This document shows, in pieces, positions 1 through 6,631 of a stretch of DNA of 9,531 nucleotides. Numbering within the stretch: the first letter of the stretch is position 1; every line of letters starts with the position of its first letter. Source of the stretch: Tissierellia bacterium (lineage in GTDB: Bacteria; Bacillota_A; Clostridia; Tissierellales; Peptoniphilaceae). The notes under the pieces were generated by a model. It was given only the letters and a program-made list of their open reading frames with translations. It ran no database searches and was not told where the DNA came from. The position numbers were made by a program, and so were the translations under genes. Where the stretch lies: the NCBI GenBank assembly GCA_012513395.1, contig JAAZCH010000284.1:1-9531 (forward strand), written 5' to 3'.

Positions 1-593
1 ATTTCAATGCTAGAGTTAGTAGAATTTAGCTTGATTTCTTCGAACATTTTTTTAGGAATTGCCACTGTGATGTTCATGCTAAAATGTCTAGCACTAGTGC
101 TATCGTAATCTGGTTTTACTAGAATTTTTCCGCCTTCTCTTTCGATTTTGATGAAGCCGTAGGTTTGGGATACGAATCTGTCATCGAATCTTACATCCGC
201 TCTAGCTTCTACTTCTTCATTATCCCAAGAGTAGATATTAATTTTGCCATTTCTATTAAAAACTTCTAGTTTTGGATTTTCTTCACCAAGGATATTTTCA
301 GTTACAACTCTCTCGGCTTTATTTTTTTGATCCAAATTGCTTTTAAATTTAATGCTAATATCTTCAAAGTCAAAATTTTCTATATATTCTTTTGTCTCTT
401 TTCCAATTTTAACTGCAGCTTGGGCAATTTTTTCTACAAATTGTGTTGTGTCAAAGCCGCCGAATTGGGGTTGGTCTGCTTTCTTTTTAGTGTCTTTTAT
501 AGATTCCAATAGAGATAATGCTTCGTCTTCGGTAATTTTTCCTTCTCTAAGCATTCTCAGTATGATTTTTTTCTCTTCGCTCATAGTATTCAT
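1..593 (-). CDS. DUF4097-like protein with N-terminal SHOCT-like module, partial (C-terminus beyond left edge)
   Basis: An open frame reads from an ATG at 593 down to the window edge without a stop (197 codons seen), so the gene is cut off at its 3' end. The start is supported by GGAG five bases upstream; a second ATG three codons in is possible. Residues 7-31 form a short helical module (core MLREGKITEDEALSLLESI) like the SHOCT-like heads of YvlB/LiaX-type envelope-stress proteins. Residues 32-75 are a charged linker with predicted helix. From about residue 105 the sequence becomes short beta strands (for example LEVFNRNGKINIYSW), as expected for the start of a DUF4097 beta-solenoid. No signal peptide is seen in the N-terminus. 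The gene starts 17 bases after the DUF2089 gene, so the two are almost certainly cotranscribed. In Firmicutes this pairing often goes with envelope-stress or regulatory roles, but the exact function is unknown. The family call is from recognition of pattern, not a search. Confidence 0.75.
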   Translation of the reverse strand, partial: MNTMSEEKKIILRMLREGKITEDEALSLLESIKDTKKKADQPQFGGFDTTQFVEKIAQAAVKIGKETKEYIENFDFEDISIKFKSNLDQKNKAERVVTENILGEENPKLEVFNRNGKINIYSWDNEEVEARADVRFDDRFVSQTYGFIKIEREGGKILVKPDYDSTSARHFSMNITVAIPKKMFEEIKLNSTNSSIE

Positions 594-610
594 GTTTACT
601 CCTTTTTATT

Positions 611-970
611 TTATTCTAAGCTAGAAAGTAAATTCGTAGCTTCTTCTGGTGTAATTTGTCCTTCGTCTAGCATATTTAGAATTTCCAATCTGGAGTCTTC
701 TAAGTTTACACTGTGACCTAGGGATTTAATTACGTTATCCAATTTATTTCTAACTGTGGGATAAGAAACTCCCATTACTTTTTCTATTTCTTTTATGCTT
801 CCTCTGTTCATAACGAATATTTCAATAAACTCCAAATCCTCTTGGGACATTTTAGAAAACTTATTTCCTGGGAAATATCCTCTAACTTCTGTGCCGCAGT
901 CTTCACATTGGTAAGTTGTAGTTATCAATTCGCCATCACATGTTGGGCATTTGTCTAAATAATCTTTCAT
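611..970 (-). CDS. DUF2089-type zinc-ribbon / helix-turn-helix protein
   Basis: A 119-residue protein that is probably a small DNA-binding regulator. Residues 8-25 hold two Cys-X2-Cys pairs (C8, C11, C22, C25) forming a zinc ribbon. Residues 57-84 (GSIKEIEKVMGVSYPTVRNK and following) read as a helix-turn-helix. The C-terminal 25 residues (RLEILNMLDEGQITPEEA and on) are a SHOCT-like helical module that closely matches the N-terminus of the next gene. This order is the usual layout of DUF2089 proteins. The frame also opens at a GTG two codons upstream (976), but that codon overlaps the AGAGGT ribosome binding site, so the ATG at 970 is preferred. It is the first gene of a minus-strand operon with the DUF4097-like gene, and may regulate it or itself. 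DNA-binding activity is inferred from the fold only. Confidence 0.85.
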   Translation of the reverse strand: MKDYLDKCPTCDGELITTTYQCEDCGTEVRGYFPGNKFSKMSQEDLEFIEIFVMNRGSIKEIEKVMGVSYPTVRNKLDNVIKSLGHSVNLEDSRLEILNMLDEGQITPEEATNLLSSLE

Positions 971-974
971 ATGC

Positions 975-980
975 ACCTCT
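975..980 (-). promoter_or_regulatory. ribosome binding site deciding the start of the DUF2089 gene
   Basis: AGAGGT on the minus strand ends four bases before the ATG at 970. An in-frame GTG at 976 lies inside this site and has no upstream site of its own, so the ATG is the likely start. Confidence 0.7.
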
Positions 981-1026
981 TAATATTTTTCATAATAATT
1001 TATAGTCAATATACTTTCTTGAACAT

Positions 1027-1054
1027 ATTATACCACACAATGAAAAAATGTAAA
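1027..1054 (-). promoter_or_regulatory. extended -10 sigma-A promoter for the DUF2089/DUF4097 operon
   Basis: On the minus strand TTTACA (1049-1054) is followed after 16 bases by TATAAT (1027-1032), preceded by TG plus one base (TGGTATAAT), an extended -10. Transcription would begin near 1020, leaving a leader of about 50 bases. The DNA upstream of the -35 (from 1055) is almost pure A/T and could act as an UP element. This is the best promoter in the divergent region. Confidence 0.8.
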
Positions 1055-1080
1055 CAAGAAACTTAAAATAATTAATAAAA

Positions 1081-1102
1081 ATATTAAAAATATTAAAAAT
1101 AT
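1081..1102. repeat. short AT-rich tandem repeat
   Basis: A 9-base unit (ATATTAAAA) is repeated about 2.4 times in the divergent intergenic region. It lies upstream of the minus-strand promoter, and may simply be AT-rich promoter-proximal DNA or a bendable stretch. No coding content is seen from 971 to 1250; besides this repeat, that stretch holds the minus-strand promoter and the inverted repeats ahead of the ligase gene. Confidence 0.5.
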
Positions 1103-1168
1103 CGCCAAAATTACTAAAGATTCATACAAATATCACAAGATAAACTATAAAACGAAATATTTGAAATG

Positions 1169-1219
1169 CCTTTTTACTATATGATGCAGTTCCCAATAGC
1201 TTAACTATTGTCAAAAAGG
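1169..1219 (+). other. nested inverted repeats upstream of the glutamate-cysteine ligase gene
   Basis: CCTTTTT (1169-1175) pairs with AAAAAGG (1213-1219), and inside it CAATAG (1194-1199) pairs with CTATTG (1205-1210) around CTTAA. The pair could form a leader RNA structure or the inner one could be a DNA operator. TATAAA at 1221-1226 sits just downstream but has only a poor -35 partner (TAGCTT, 1197-1202, 18-base spacing), so I cannot name a firm promoter for the plus-strand operon. Confidence 0.4.
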
Positions 1220-1237
1220 GTATAAATTATCAAATAT

Positions 1238-1246
1238 GAGGGGTGG
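1238..1246 (+). promoter_or_regulatory. ribosome binding site deciding the start of the ligase gene
   Basis: GAGGGGTGG ends four bases before the ATG at 1251, with the AGGGG core seven bases away. The earlier in-frame ATG at 1236 overlaps this site and has no purine-rich site ahead of it, so 1251 is the likely start. Confidence 0.7.
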
Positions 1247-1250
1247 TATT

Positions 1251-2522
1251 ATGGATTACGCAAAAAAATTAATCGTTGACTATATAAAAAACAATGAAAA
1301 ATCCAAGGACAATTTAAAACTAGGTCCTGAGTATGAATATATAATAGTAAAAAGAAATACCTACGAATCCGTTTCTTATTATGGAGATAGAGGAGTGGAA
1401 TATATTTTTAATCGCTTAAAGGATTTAGGATGGGAGCCTCACTACGAAGGGGAACATCTATTGTCTTTGACCCTTGATGGTATGACTATAACTACTGAGC
1501 CAGGGGGACAAGTGGAATTTAGTTCTACTCAACAGGAAATGATATCTGAGTTGGAAGCATATTACTTGAGATTTTTAAAAGACATTCTTCCCATCTTAGA
1601 GGAATTGGAATATGATATTTTAGGAATTGCATATCACCCAGTGACGAAGATAGAAGATATCAAACTCTTGCCAAAAAAAAGATACGACGCCATGTTTGAA
1701 TATTTTAAAACCCATGGGACGATGAGCCATAATATGATGAAGGGAACAGCTGGACTACAACTGTCCATGGACTTTACATCTGAAGAAGACTTCAAAAAGA
1801 AATTTGTAGTGTCCAACGCCATTACGAATGCCTTTTATACCCTATTCGATAACGGATATTTTTTCCAAGGGGAACCCACTAGTCACGCCATCAGGGCGAA
1901 GATATGGGAAAACACTGACCCAGAAAGATCTGGACTTCCTAAGAACGCATTTATTGACAATTCCTATGAAGGTTATGCTGAGTATCTGGTTAATACTACG
2001 GCGATATTTGGATTTGTAGATGGAGAAATGGTACCCACTGGAGATAAAAAAATTGGAGAATTGTTGGATGAAAATTCCACAAAGGAAGAGCTAGAACACC
2101 TTATGACTATGGTGTTTCCAGATGTGAGAGTGAAAAAATTCTTGGAACTTAGGATGATGGACTCTGTTCCATATCCTTATAATTTCGGAGCATACGCCTT
2201 ACTAAAGGGATTACTATATAATGAAGATAACTTGAATATGTTATACGAAGGATTCAAAGATCTATCTCCTGAAGTGATTTTAAAAACAAGGGAAGATATG
2301 TATGTTTACGGAAATGAAGCGAAATTTTTGGACAAAACTTTAAAGGAATGGACAGAGGTATTTATTTCCATGGCAGAAAATGTTTTGGGAGAAGAAAAAA
2401 GTTATCTAGAACCTTTGAAGGAACTTATTGAAAGCGAAGGAAGCTTCTATTATAAGACAGAGAGAATTTTCCAAGAGACGAAAGACGTTAAAAAAGCAGT
2501 AGAGTTCAACAGCATAAAATAG
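1251..2522 (+). CDS. gshA: glutamate-cysteine ligase, plant/COG3572-type (GCS2 superfamily)
   Basis: A 423-residue cytoplasmic enzyme expected to join L-glutamate and L-cysteine with ATP to give gamma-glutamylcysteine, the first step of glutathione-type thiol synthesis. Family marks in order: GPEYEY (25-30, the Gly-X-Glu-X-Glu metal/ATP motif), TEPGGQVEFSS (82-92, substrate loop), GTAGLQLSMDF (165-175), SHAIRAKIWENTDPERSG (211-228, close to the Arg/Trp/Asp/Arg motif of the plant and alphaproteobacterial group) and LELRMMDSVP (298-307). Length is right for the plant-type enzymes without transit peptide. The start at 1251 is chosen from its ribosome binding site. The stop codon overlaps the ribosome binding site of the ATP-grasp gene, so the two are probably translationally coupled. 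Glutamate-cysteine ligase activity is inferred; related GCS2 enzymes can ligate other amines, so a different gamma-glutamyl product is possible. Confidence 0.85.
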   Translation: MDYAKKLIVDYIKNNEKSKDNLKLGPEYEYIIVKRNTYESVSYYGDRGVEYIFNRLKDLGWEPHYEGEHLLSLTLDGMTITTEPGGQVEFSSTQQEMISELEAYYLRFLKDILPILEELEYDILGIAYHPVTKIEDIKLLPKKRYDAMFEYFKTHGTMSHNMMKGTAGLQLSMDFTSEEDFKKKFVVSNAITNAFYTLFDNGYFFQGEPTSHAIRAKIWENTDPERSGLPKNAFIDNSYEGYAEYLVNTTAIFGFVDGEMVPTGDKKIGELLDENSTKEELEHLMTMVFPDVRVKKFLELRMMDSVPYPYNFGAYALLKGLLYNEDNLNMLYEGFKDLSPEVILKTREDMYVYGNEAKFLDKTLKEWTEVFISMAENVLGEEKSYLEPLKELIESEGSFYYKTERIFQETKDVKKAVEFNSIK

Positions 2523-2530
2523 GAGGACAT

Positions 2531-4090
2531 ATGCACGCAGATAAAATAATTAACGAATATATAGAATTGATGAAATCCAATCCGGAAAAATATGCTAGGG
2601 ATTTTAAAGTTGCCAAGGAGATGGCGATTAATTCCACTGCCTACTATAAGGGAGAGCCAGTGCCATTTAATTACCAACCCTTTTTTGTAGACCCAATAGA
2701 CGTGGATACTTTTAAATATATTTTGGATTCCATATTGAAAATAGGAAATAAGGTGACGAAAGAGTACATTAACAATCCCGAGTACAGAAAGCTTTTCAAT
2801 TTTCCAAAATTCATCGAAGAAATGATACTCGTGGACAACGGGTATGACGTGATAGCTCCTATCGGGCGCTTTGACGTATTCTTCCAAGATAGAGACGATT
2901 TTATGTTTTGTGAAATCAATACCGACGGTTCATCAGCCATGAATGAAGATCTGGTTCTTGGCGGAATTTTAAAACAAGGCCATGGGCTCAAAGATTTTTC
3001 AAAAAATTACCAATTGACCCAATTCGAACTGTTCGATTCTTGGGTGGAAGAATCCTTGAACTTATTTAGAAAATACGATAACAAAACTCCTTTCCCCAAT
3101 GTGGCAATAATGGACATTATGGAAAGTGCTACTACTTCGGAATTTGAAGAATTTAAAAAAGCTTACGAAAAAGCTGGATGCGATGTAGAAATCGTAGATG
3201 TGAGAAATTTAGAATACAAAGACGGAAAGCTATATCACGGAGACTTTAAAATCGATATGATATACAGAAGGCTTGTGACTTTTGAGCTAATCGAACATGC
3301 AGAAGATTGCCAAGAATTTATTAAGGCATATATGGATAAAGCCATGTGTACTATAGGCTCCATTCAGTCTCAGGTAATTCACAATAAGATATTCTTCAAA
3401 ATGCTTTTCGATGAGGAAACTAGAGCGTTTTTAGATGAAGAAGATATAGAATTTATAGACAATCACATTCCATTTACAGGAATTCTAGGTGAATCTGCTG
3501 AAATTTTGGAGAAGGTAAAAAATGACAAGGACAAATATATTGTAAAGCCCATGGATATGAACGCATCCCAAGGAGTCTATACTGGACGAGATCTATCCCA
3601 AGAAGAATGGGAAGAAAATTTGGAGCGGGATTTTGATAAAAACTTTATTTACCAAGAATTTGTTCCTCACAAGACCATACCGTTTGTAAACTTCGACGAA
3701 GATGGGAATGTGTTTGTGGAAGAACTTGCAAATACTCTGGGTATATTTGCTTACAACGAAAAATTTGCAGGACTTTATGCAAGATTAGGCAGTACAAATA
3801 TAATAAAAAGAGCTACAGATGCTATAACGGCGCCAGCATTCCTGGCAGTGAAAAGAGATATGAAGGATCTACTTCCTAGAATCAACGAATTGGCAAAAAT
3901 CTCTAAAGAAAGAGAATTGACTGAGGAAGAGGAAATAGAAAGAGCAGAGCTAAGACGCGAATATATTTTAAGATTCCGAGCGGGAGCAGAGCAAACTTTG
4001 TTAAAAGTAAAAGTAGTAGACGAAGATGGAAGAGACATTACAAGAGAGAAGTTAAATAAATTGTATAAAGAAAAGAAGAAGGGAAAATAA
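2531..4090 (+). CDS. ATP-grasp ligase of unassigned substrate (likely second step after the GshA-type enzyme)
   Basis: A 519-residue cytoplasmic protein with features of the large ATP-grasp enzymes resembling glutathionylspermidine-synthase or circularly permuted ATP-grasp proteins. Residues 110-140 (IGRFDVFF, then FCEINTDGSSAMNED) look like an acidic substrate or metal loop. IDMIYRRL (241-248) and IHNKIFF (283-289) precede the ATP-grasp core KYIVKPMDMNASQGVYTGRD (335-354), with E376 in YQEF. LYARLGSTNIIKRATDA (415-431) follows. The C-terminus (455-519) is highly charged and helical. It does not look like classical GshB, nor like the GshF fusion. It starts 8 bases after the ligase stop, and its AGGAGG site overlaps that stop. 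The simplest inference is that it adds a second amino acid or amine to gamma-glutamylcysteine. The substrate cannot be read from the sequence, and the precise ATP-grasp subfamily needs a profile search. Confidence 0.75.
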   Translation: MHADKIINEYIELMKSNPEKYARDFKVAKEMAINSTAYYKGEPVPFNYQPFFVDPIDVDTFKYILDSILKIGNKVTKEYINNPEYRKLFNFPKFIEEMILVDNGYDVIAPIGRFDVFFQDRDDFMFCEINTDGSSAMNEDLVLGGILKQGHGLKDFSKNYQLTQFELFDSWVEESLNLFRKYDNKTPFPNVAIMDIMESATTSEFEEFKKAYEKAGCDVEIVDVRNLEYKDGKLYHGDFKIDMIYRRLVTFELIEHAEDCQEFIKAYMDKAMCTIGSIQSQVIHNKIFFKMLFDEETRAFLDEEDIEFIDNHIPFTGILGESAEILEKVKNDKDKYIVKPMDMNASQGVYTGRDLSQEEWEENLERDFDKNFIYQEFVPHKTIPFVNFDEDGNVFVEELANTLGIFAYNEKFAGLYARLGSTNIIKRATDAITAPAFLAVKRDMKDLLPRINELAKISKERELTEEEEIERAELRREYILRFRAGAEQTLLKVKVVDEDGRDITREKLNKLYKEKKKGK

Positions 4091-4312
4091 GAATTAGTAA
4101 GTAGTAGATAGGAATTAGTAGATATTAGCCTGCGGCTACGTTTGGCAAAATGAGAATACCGATGTAGGGGACGTGTTCCAAAAGTTTTTAACCTTCATGA
4201 CTTTACTCTATGGGGTAAAAGTTTGAATTACGATATTGCAAAACAACAAAGACGCGTCCCGTGTTTGCGGGCAAAGAATGTTAATATTAAAAAACAAAAG
4301 GAGGTGAAGGTT
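4091..4312 (+). other. structured, repeat-like spacer upstream of the mgtC-family gene
   Basis: This gene-free spacer differs from its surroundings. It opens with imperfect direct repeats (GAATTAGTA at 4091-4099 and 4112-4120; GTAGATA at 4104-4110 and 4118-4124). Possible helices follow: TAGCC/GGCTA (4126-4130 with 4134-4138); GGGACGTGTT (4168-4177) with GACGCGTCCC (4251-4260), ten pairs of which two are G-U; TTTACTC (4202-4208) with GGGTAAA (4213-4219) around a TATG loop; and TTTGC/GCAAA (4264-4275). It could be a miniature dispersed repeat or a leader RNA of the downstream gene. The frame from 4223 reads through it from a TTG, but that stretch does not look like protein. I see no convincing promoter, and no classical terminator after the ATP-grasp gene. 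Confidence 0.45.
4299..4304 (+). promoter_or_regulatory. ribosome binding site deciding the TTG start of the mgtC-family gene
   Basis: AGGAGG (within AAAAGGAGGTGA) lies eight bases before the TTG at 4313. The upstream TTG at 4223 has no such site. This near-perfect match argues for initiation at the rare TTG codon, which removes 30 spurious residues. Confidence 0.8.
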
Positions 4313-5065
4313 TTGGCGGATATTTATATTAGTTCTGGGGAAATTATGATACGACTTTTGGTGTCTGCGTTACTTGGGGGACTTATTGGCATGGAAAGAG
4401 AAAGTAGTAAACGTCCTGCAGGATTTAGAACTCACCTCTTGGTCAGCGTGGGTTCTGCATCTATAATGATGATTTCTGCCACAGCCTTCGACCCCATTGG
4501 ACAGGGAAACGATCCCTTGCGTCTTGCGGCCCAGGTTATTACTGGAATAGGATTTTTAGGGGCAGGTTCCATCATGAGAGAAGGCTCAGAAATTAAAGGA
4601 CTTACGACGGCTGCTTCCCTTTGGATTTGTGCGGCTATTGGACTTAGTATAGGAGCTGGACTTTATCTTTTAGGTGGATTGACTACCTTGATTGTAATTT
4701 TGACATTGACGGTTTTAAATAGAATAGACAAGGATTCCAAATGGAATATAATCCAAAGGATTTCCAAACATGAGGACACAGAATTCAAAGAATCTGCAGA
4801 TTTCAGAAAGTTAATAATCATAATAGATTTGAAATCTGAAATTCTACACGAAATAGAAAATAGACTGAAAGAATACAAAGTAGAATTATTAGATGTAAAA
4901 ATCAAAAGAAAGACAGATGAAAATGGCGGAACAACTAATGGCGAAATGGAACTTTTGATATTTAAAGATGAAGAGTTGTTTACGAAATTTGAATTAATAA
5001 ATATAATAAAAGATATATTCGACATGCCGGGAGTTTTGGACGTTGAGATATTAAAGAGAACTTAG
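4313..5065 (+). CDS. MgtC/SapB-family inner-membrane protein with C-terminal ACT-like domain
   Basis: A 250-residue membrane protein (from the TTG start). The family signature is clear: LLGGLIGMERESSKRPAGFR (20-39) followed by THLLVSVGSAS, then ITGIGFLGAGSIMREG (76-91) and GLTTAASLWICAAIGLSIG (96-114). Hydrophobic segments lie at about 11-27, 42-58, 72-88 and 98-136, as in the MgtC core. Residues 163-250 are soluble and alternate strands and helices like the ACT-like tail of longer members. MgtC proteins are linked to survival at low magnesium and, in Salmonella, to inhibition of the F-type ATP synthase; the role in this organism is unknown. It lies on the same strand as the ligase operon, but across a 222-base structured spacer, so cotranscription is uncertain. 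A terminator follows directly. Confidence 0.88.
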   Translation: MADIYISSGEIMIRLLVSALLGGLIGMERESSKRPAGFRTHLLVSVGSASIMMISATAFDPIGQGNDPLRLAAQVITGIGFLGAGSIMREGSEIKGLTTAASLWICAAIGLSIGAGLYLLGGLTTLIVILTLTVLNRIDKDSKWNIIQRISKHEDTEFKESADFRKLIIIIDLKSEILHEIENRLKEYKVELLDVKIKRKTDENGGTTNGEMELLIFKDEELFTKFELINIIKDIFDMPGVLDVEILKRT

Positions 5066-5069
5066 ATTT

Positions 5070-5106
5070 GGACTTGGGAACAGTTTGCTATTTTTCAAGT
5101 CCTTTT
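5070..5106 (+). terminator. likely intrinsic terminator after the mgtC-family gene
   Basis: GGACTTG (5070-5076) pairs with CAAGTCC (5096-5102); the stem can extend by two G-U and two A-U pairs to 11, around an 11-base loop, and TTTT follows. It starts five bases after the stop codon. The U-tract is short, so it may be leaky. Confidence 0.65.
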
Positions 5107-5108
5107 CA

Positions 5109-5137
5109 TTGCATTAAAATGGGGTATTAGATATTAT
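5109..5137 (+). promoter_or_regulatory. sigma-A-type promoter for the aspartase gene
   Basis: TTGCAT (5109-5114) and TATTAT (5132-5137) are separated by 17 bases, just after the terminator of the upstream gene. The leader would be about 30 bases long and carries AGGAGG (5160-5165) seven bases before the ATG. Confidence 0.65.
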
Positions 5138-5172
5138 ATAAGTAGTAATAAAAATTTTCAGGAGGTTAATTA

Positions 5173-6591
5173 ATGGATAAAAAGGATTTGAGAATTGAAC
5201 GAGATTCACTAGGAGAGATTAATGTACCGAAAGATGCATATTATGGAGTGCACAGTCAAAGGGCTAAGGAAAACTTCCCTATAACTGGAATACATACGGA
5301 CCGAGAAATAATTCGAGGTGCAGCAGAAGTAAAAAAAGCTTGTGCCATCACGAATTATGAAGTGGGTATGATGGAAGAAAAAATCAAAGACGCCATCTCT
5401 CACGCTTCGGACAAAGTAGCCGCTGGAGATTATGATTCTGAATTTATCGTAGACCCTATCCAAGGTGGAGCAGGAACATCTCACAATATGAATGCAAACG
5501 AAGTCATTGCGAATTTAGCTATAGAAGAACTAGGCGGAGAGTTAGGAGACTATTCTATAGTTCATCCAAACGATCACGTAAACTTTGGCCAATCTACAAA
5601 TGACGTTTTCCCAACATCAGGAAAGCTTGCTATCATCAGATATATTGACAGAACTAAGGCAGAGCTTGCAAAGCTTATAGAATCTGTAAGTAATAAATCC
5701 AAAGAATTCGATGGATATATTAAAATGGGTAGAACTCAAATGCAAGACGCTATTCCTATTAGACTAGGACAAGAATTCGGCGCATATGCCCAAGCTCTAT
5801 GCAGAGATATGAATAGACTAGATAGCGCGCGAGCTACCATGTCAGTAATAAACTTAGGAGCAACTGCAATAGGAACGGGACTTAACGCAGATGCAGATTA
5901 CGTTAAAAAAGTAGTTCCAAATCTAGCAAAGGTTACAGGAATAGAATTAACTCAATCTGAGGACCTAGTAGACGGAACCCAAAACCTAGACGGATTTGTT
6001 TATGTCTCAGGAGTTTTAAAAACTCTAGCAGTAACACTTTCCAAGATGAGTAATGACTTAAGACTTATGTCATCAGGACCGAGAACAGGATTTGGAGAAA
6101 TCAATCTTCCAGCTAAACAAGCAGGATCTTCTATAATGCCAGGAAAAGTTAATCCAGTAATTCCAGAAGTAGTATCTCAAGTAGCCTTCTCAGTAATTGG
6201 AAACGATATGACTATAGCTATGGCAGCGGAAGGTGGACAATTAGAACTTAACGCATTTGAGCCAGTAATATTTTACAAAATATTTGAATCCTTCAGAACT
6301 TTGGAAGGCGCTATGCACACACTAAGAGTTAACTGCATAGACGGAATCGAAGCAAATGTTGAAAGAATGGAAAGTCTAGTAGAAAATTCTGTAGGAGTTA
6401 TCACTGCAATAGTTCCCCACGTAGGATACGAAGCAGCAGCAAAAGTAGCTAAAGAAGCAATCGCAACAGGAAAACCTGTAAGACAATTAGTATTAGATAG
6501 TGGAATAGTTAGCGAAGAAGATTTAAACAAAATCATGGATCTTTATGCAATGACAGAGCCAGGAATATCAGCTGAAGAACTTTTAAAATAA
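5173..6591 (+). CDS. aspA: aspartate ammonia-lyase (aspartase)
   Basis: A 472-residue cytoplasmic enzyme of the fumarase/aspartase superfamily that converts L-aspartate to fumarate and ammonia; members are homotetramers with active sites built from three subunits. The superfamily regions are intact: GGAGTSHNMNANEVIAN (98-114), HPNDHVNFGQSTND (131-144), GRTQMQDA (186-193) and the mobile signature loop GSSIMPGKVNPV (318-329), whose first serine (S319) matches the catalytic base of Bacillus AspB. The glutamine in GRTQ, where class II fumarases have histidine (GRTH), favours aspartase. Length is standard. It has its own promoter and an ideal ribosome binding site. The next gene follows after 40 bases with no terminator, so readthrough into it is likely. 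In a fermenting anaerobe it would open aspartate degradation or feed fumarate to respiration. Confidence 0.92.
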   Translation: MDKKDLRIERDSLGEINVPKDAYYGVHSQRAKENFPITGIHTDREIIRGAAEVKKACAITNYEVGMMEEKIKDAISHASDKVAAGDYDSEFIVDPIQGGAGTSHNMNANEVIANLAIEELGGELGDYSIVHPNDHVNFGQSTNDVFPTSGKLAIIRYIDRTKAELAKLIESVSNKSKEFDGYIKMGRTQMQDAIPIRLGQEFGAYAQALCRDMNRLDSARATMSVINLGATAIGTGLNADADYVKKVVPNLAKVTGIELTQSEDLVDGTQNLDGFVYVSGVLKTLAVTLSKMSNDLRLMSSGPRTGFGEINLPAKQAGSSIMPGKVNPVIPEVVSQVAFSVIGNDMTIAMAAEGGQLELNAFEPVIFYKIFESFRTLEGAMHTLRVNCIDGIEANVERMESLVENSVGVITAIVPHVGYEAAAKVAKEAIATGKPVRQLVLDSGIVSEEDLNKIMDLYAMTEPGISAEELLK

Positions 6592-6631
6592 TAAAAGAAT
6601 CACTATACTATAAAGTGGAAGGTAACAAACT

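Noticed and set aside
327..624. Two plus-strand hydrophobic open frames at the left end
   Set aside because: They are antisense to the well-supported DUF4097-like gene, and their hydrophobic Phe/Ser-rich content is what antisense of Lys/Glu-rich coding produces.
1164..1174. Shared motif AAATGCCTTT upstream of the ligase gene and of the malic enzyme gene (near 8809-8818)
   Set aside because: A 10-base match between AT-rich intergenic regions can arise by chance and the surroundings differ; not enough to claim a common regulator site.
4126..4138. Terminator of the ligase operon
   Set aside because: The TAGCC/GGCTA hairpin has only five pairs and no U-tract after it.
4091..4312. M-box (magnesium) riboswitch ahead of the mgtC-family gene
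   Set aside because: The conserved M-box sequence blocks that I know are not visible; only generic helices are, so no riboswitch class is assigned.
6601..6617. Separate promoter for the CstB-like gene
   Set aside because: TATACT could be a -10, but there is no -35 at proper distance and the gap after aspA is only 40 bases without a terminator.
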